A program made the translations under genes and the position numbers. Shown here in pieces: positions 50,649-53,402 of a DNA stretch of 53,402 nt. Every line of letters starts with the position of its first letter. Positions within the stretch are counted from its first letter, which is position 1. Origin of the DNA: an uncultured Spirochaetaceae bacterium (GTDB lineage Bacteria > Spirochaetota > Spirochaetia > Treponematales > Treponemataceae); NCBI GenBank assembly GCA_902802305.1, contig CADCLG010000024.1, positions 1 to 53,402 on the forward strand, written 5' to 3'. The notes under the pieces were generated by a model. It searched no databases. It had not been told where the DNA came from and saw only the letters and a program-made list of their open reading frames with translations.

Positions 50649-50657
50649 TGCTATAAT
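50649..50657 (+). promoter_or_regulatory. Extended -10 promoter upstream of the GH31 gene
   Basis: TGCTATAAT (50649-50657), an extended -10 element. No well-spaced -35 is seen. It allows independent transcription of the GH31 gene. Confidence 0.5.
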
Positions 50658-50731
50658 ATAATTGATGTTAAAACATCCGCTGTCAATTTTTAAAAATACA
50701 GGCAGTGAATAAAAAGACAGGAGCTAATTTT

Positions 50732-52726
50732 ATGTTTTTAGAAGCAAAAAACGCTTTGGTTTTCAAAAAAGGAAACGAAACTTTAATGATTGAGCCTTGG
50801 GGGGCAAATTCCCTTCGTGTGCGTTCTACACTTGAACCGGCATTTATAGACCGCGACGTTGCTCTTACAGAAAAAATAAATCATGGAACTGCTAAAATCA
50901 GCGTAACTGGTGAAGGCGGAAAAATTACAAACGGAAAACTTGAAGCCCGTATGAACAATAATGGAGTTCTTGTTTTTTACAAAGATGGAAAAGAAATCCT
51001 TCATGAATATTATCATTCTTATGATCCAAGTGCTACAAAACAGAGTTGCTGTACAAAGGTAATTGCCCGTCAGTACAACGGTATTATTGGCGGAGATTAT
51101 AAACTTACCGTTCGTTTTGAGCCAAATGATGGCGAAAAACTTTTTGGTATGGGACAGTATCCTTGTAACTATCTGGATATGAAGGGGTGTATGCTGGAAC
51201 TGGCTCAGAGAAACAGTCAGATTTCTATTCCATTTGCAGTTTCCAGCCTTGGTTATGGCTTTTTATGGAATAATCCAGCTGTTGGTCATGTAAACTTTGC
51301 AAAAAACATTACAGAATGGGTTGCAGAACAGACAAAAGAATTAGATTACTGGATTACAGCCGAAGATACACCTGCAAAAATTGTAGAAAATTATACTGCT
51401 GCTGTTGGTCGCGCTCCTGTTTTGAGTAATGACTACCTTGGTTTCTGGCAGTGTAAGCTTCGTTATCGCACTCAGGAAGAAGTTCTTACAGTTGCCCGCA
51501 AATACAAAGAAATGGGCATTCATCTTGATGTAATTGTAATTGACTTTTTCCACTGGCCTCGTCAGGGAGACTGGTGTTTTGATAAGGAATACTGGCCAGA
51601 TCCTAAAGCCATGTGTGATGAACTTCATGCAATGGGAACAAAGGTTATGGTTTCTGTATGGCCTAGCGTTGATAAAAAATCTTCACATTTCTACGAACTT
51701 CAGGATAAGGGCTTCCTTGTTCGTACTGAACGTGGTTCTAATCAGACTTATGATTTTATGGGCGACTGTATTACAATCGATATGACAAATCCTGAAGCCC
51801 GCGAATGGCTCTGGCAGACTTGTAAAAAGAATTACGGTGACTACGGAATTGATATGTTCTGGCTTGATAATGCCGAACCTGATTTTAACGTATACGATTA
51901 CGGAAACTACCGCTACCAGATGGGAAATGCTCTTTGCTGCAGCAATATTTATCCTCAGCTTTACAGCAAGGCCTTCTATGACGGTATGAAGGCTGATGAC
52001 CGTAAGGATTTTGTAAATCTTGAACGCTGTGCCTGGGTTGGTTCTCAAAAATACAGTCAGGTTTTGTGGAACGGCGATGTTCAGTCTACTTTTGAATGTT
52101 TGCGTGATTCAATTGTTGAAGGCTTGAATATGGGCTTGGCTGGTATTCCATGGTGGACAACCGATATCGGTGGCTTTATGTACGGAAATCCAGAAGACCC
52201 TGCTTTTGTTGAATTGCTTGAACGCTGGTTTGAATGGGCTGTATTTACTCCTATTTTACGCCTGCATGGTGACCGCGATCCTCATGATATTCCACCTCTG
52301 GATAAAGACCCACAGCGTGGATATGGCGGCGGATATCTTTATACAGGTCGCCCTAACGAAATATGGTCTTATGGACCTGAAGCTCAGAAAATTATGGAAA
52401 ATCAGATTAAACTCCGTGAAAGTCTTATTCCATATATTTCAAAAGTTATGGAAGAAGCCAGCAAAAACGGAAGTCCTGCAATGCGTACAATGTTCTACGA
52501 GTTCCCTGAGGATGAAAAATGCTGGGAGCTTAAAGACCAGTATATGTTTGGACCTGATTATCTGGTTGCTCCTGTTTTACAGGCTGGAGCTACTTCCCGC
52601 GAAGTATATCTTCCAAAAGGAAAATGGGAAAACTTCCACACTAAAGAAATAATTGAAGGTGGAAAAGTCATCACAGCAGCTGCACCAATTGACCAGATTC
52701 CTGTTTTTATTTTGAAACAACGTTAA
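50732..52726 (+). CDS. Glycoside hydrolase family 31 (alpha-xylosidase/alpha-glucosidase type)
   Basis: 664 aa from ATG 50732, 8 nt after AGGAG; an in-frame GTG at 50705 lacks a ribosome binding site. No signal peptide, so cytoplasmic. The N-terminal beta domain (about 1-215) leads to the (beta/alpha)8 barrel: DVIVIDFFHWPRQGDW, then GIDMFWLDNAEPDF with nucleophile D379, GIPWWTTDIGGF, and FTPILRLHGDRDPHD with the acid/base region. The short N-terminus and WLDxxEP context are closest to bacterial alpha-xylosidases, which act on xyloglucan oligosaccharides; other alpha-glycosides remain possible. It ends inside the convergent dehydrogenase gene. Confidence 0.92.
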   Translation: MFLEAKNALVFKKGNETLMIEPWGANSLRVRSTLEPAFIDRDVALTEKINHGTAKISVTGEGGKITNGKLEARMNNNGVLVFYKDGKEILHEYYHSYDPSATKQSCCTKVIARQYNGIIGGDYKLTVRFEPNDGEKLFGMGQYPCNYLDMKGCMLELAQRNSQISIPFAVSSLGYGFLWNNPAVGHVNFAKNITEWVAEQTKELDYWITAEDTPAKIVENYTAAVGRAPVLSNDYLGFWQCKLRYRTQEEVLTVARKYKEMGIHLDVIVIDFFHWPRQGDWCFDKEYWPDPKAMCDELHAMGTKVMVSVWPSVDKKSSHFYELQDKGFLVRTERGSNQTYDFMGDCITIDMTNPEAREWLWQTCKKNYGDYGIDMFWLDNAEPDFNVYDYGNYRYQMGNALCCSNIYPQLYSKAFYDGMKADDRKDFVNLERCAWVGSQKYSQVLWNGDVQSTFECLRDSIVEGLNMGLAGIPWWTTDIGGFMYGNPEDPAFVELLERWFEWAVFTPILRLHGDRDPHDIPPLDKDPQRGYGGGYLYTGRPNEIWSYGPEAQKIMENQIKLRESLIPYISKVMEEASKNGSPAMRTMFYEFPEDEKCWELKDQYMFGPDYLVAPVLQAGATSREVYLPKGKWENFHTKEIIEGGKVITAAAPIDQIPVFILKQR

Positions 52727-53402
52727 TCGGAGTGCCCTTGAGCCAGGCTTTGAGGTTTTCCAATGCAATTCCTTGAAGCCTTGCTCTGGTTTCTAAAGGA
52801 GCCCAGGCAATATGCGGTGTGATTACACAGTTTTTTGCGCCCAGAAGAGGTGAATCTGCATTCATCGGTTCCTCAACAACAACATCTGCCGCATAGCCTG
52901 CAAGCTGGTTATTATTAAGAGCTTCTGCCAAATCTTTTTCAACAACAAAACCGCCGCGTGCTGTATTTATTAAGTATGCTGACGGTTTTATTAATTTTAA
53001 ACTCTCTTTATTTATAATATTTTGAGTTTTATCAGTTAATGGTGCATGAAGACTTATAAAATCTGATTGTGAAAGTAAATCTTCAAAGCTGACCTGAGGT
53101 GGCATATCAGCTTTTGGAGTTCTTGTACAGCAGATAACCTTCATTCCAAAGGCTTTTGCAATCTGAGCAACTTTTTTTCCTATGCTGCCGTATCCAAAAA
53201 TACCCAGCGTTTTTCCTGTTAATTCAATTAATGAACTGTTCCAGTAGCAGAAATCAGGGCATTTTACCCAATCTCCATTCATTACAGATTGGCTGTGCTG
53301 AGCAACCTGATTTGTAAAATAAAGGATAAATGAAAAAACATGCTGTGCTACAGAATCAGTAGAATAAGCAGGAATATTAGTTACTAGGATACCTAATTCT
53401 TT
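52707..53402 (-). CDS. D-isomer-specific 2-hydroxyacid dehydrogenase, 5' partial
   Basis: The frame is open through the right edge, so the N-terminus is missing (232 codons visible, including stop). The NAD-binding Rossmann loop GIFGYGSIGKKVA, the catalytic Arg in INTARGGFV, the Glu in VVVEEPM and the His in VITPHIAWAP are all present. The visible upstream part reads ILVTNIPAYSTDSVAQH, usual for the family. It oxidises or reduces a 2-hydroxy acid with NAD(H); glycerate dehydrogenase is likely from overall pattern but unproven. Its last 20 bp overlap the end of the GH31 gene on the other strand. Confidence 0.92.
   Translation of the reverse strand, partial: KELGILVTNIPAYSTDSVAQHVFSFILYFTNQVAQHSQSVMNGDWVKCPDFCYWNSSLIELTGKTLGIFGYGSIGKKVAQIAKAFGMKVICCTRTPKADMPPQVSFEDLLSQSDFISLHAPLTDKTQNIINKESLKLIKPSAYLINTARGGFVVEKDLAEALNNNQLAGYAADVVVEEPMNADSPLLGAKNCVITPHIAWAPLETRARLQGIALENLKAWLKGTPINVVSK

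Noticed and set aside
1..53402. CRISPR array
   Set aside because: No regularly spaced repeats were seen; the only tandem repeats are the 16-bp units near 45713.
1..53402. Sigma-54 (-24/-12) promoter for the AtoC-like regulator
   Set aside because: I did not find TGGCAC-N5-TTGC-type spacing upstream of any gene in the window.

Overview
The window looks like a chromosomal segment of a host-associated Treponema (Spirochaetota), probably a gut or rumen species. The base composition is AT-rich. Flagellar rod genes (flgF, flgG, a FlgJ-like rod-binding protein) sit behind a sigma-28-type promoter. The order murG, cvpA, DNA polymerase III delta', AtoS-like kinase, AtoC-like regulator is, as I recall it, a treponemal arrangement. 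This placement rests on gene content and order; no search was run.

Left part (1 to about 8300) is accessory DNA. It holds the 3' end of a type I specificity gene (hsdS), hsdR, a 10-codon antitoxin relic, a small membrane protein, an Nmad2-like gene split by a frameshift in an A8 run, a possible HEPN-type protein, a secreted FliL-like protein and an XRE regulator behind a dyad-rich promoter. From 8290 to 12300 come a TetR regulator with a membrane-protein partner, a lipoprotein, a secreted discoidin-like protein, a GNAT acetyltransferase and a truncated P-loop kinase. From 12300 to 14850 lies a decay zone: an IS110-superfamily element, a GyrI-like pseudogene and a 94-bp relic copy of the IS 3' end carrying two further deletions.

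14847 to 22834 is the most unusual block. Two overlapping genes encode 7-TM proteins with GGDEF and EAL domains, one partly and one fully degenerate. They meet, end to end with no gap, a 1140-residue protein that joins two ferredoxin clusters, an [FeFe]-hydrogenase-like domain, a further Fe-S motif, a degenerate GGDEF, a well-preserved EAL and two PAS-like domains. I infer a redox- or H2-responsive c-di-GMP signalling module.

22930 to 28456 is the murG to AtoC-like run. Next are a J-domain protein, glgC, a lipoprotein metallophosphoesterase with a palindromic operator inside its promoter, the flagellar rod operon, tRNA-Gly(CCC), a radical SAM protein, a flavodoxin, two tandem glutathione peroxidases and a divergent OhrR-like regulator with two OhrR-box-like sites. 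Then come murC, yicC-type and cmk-type genes on the + strand, and a TerB-like gene, degV (fakB-like), fakA-like and plsY on the - strand, an arrangement that fits uptake of fatty acids through acyl phosphate. leuC and leuD follow; leuC contains a 17-nt homopolymer and a GC-rich internal block. The right end carries an AraC regulator, a GH59-like secreted glycosidase, a GH31 glycosidase (glycan use) and a partial 2-hydroxyacid dehydrogenase.

Several promoters place the -10 hexamer only 6 to 7 nt before the ATG with no ribosome binding site, so leaderless mRNAs are likely for a subset of genes.
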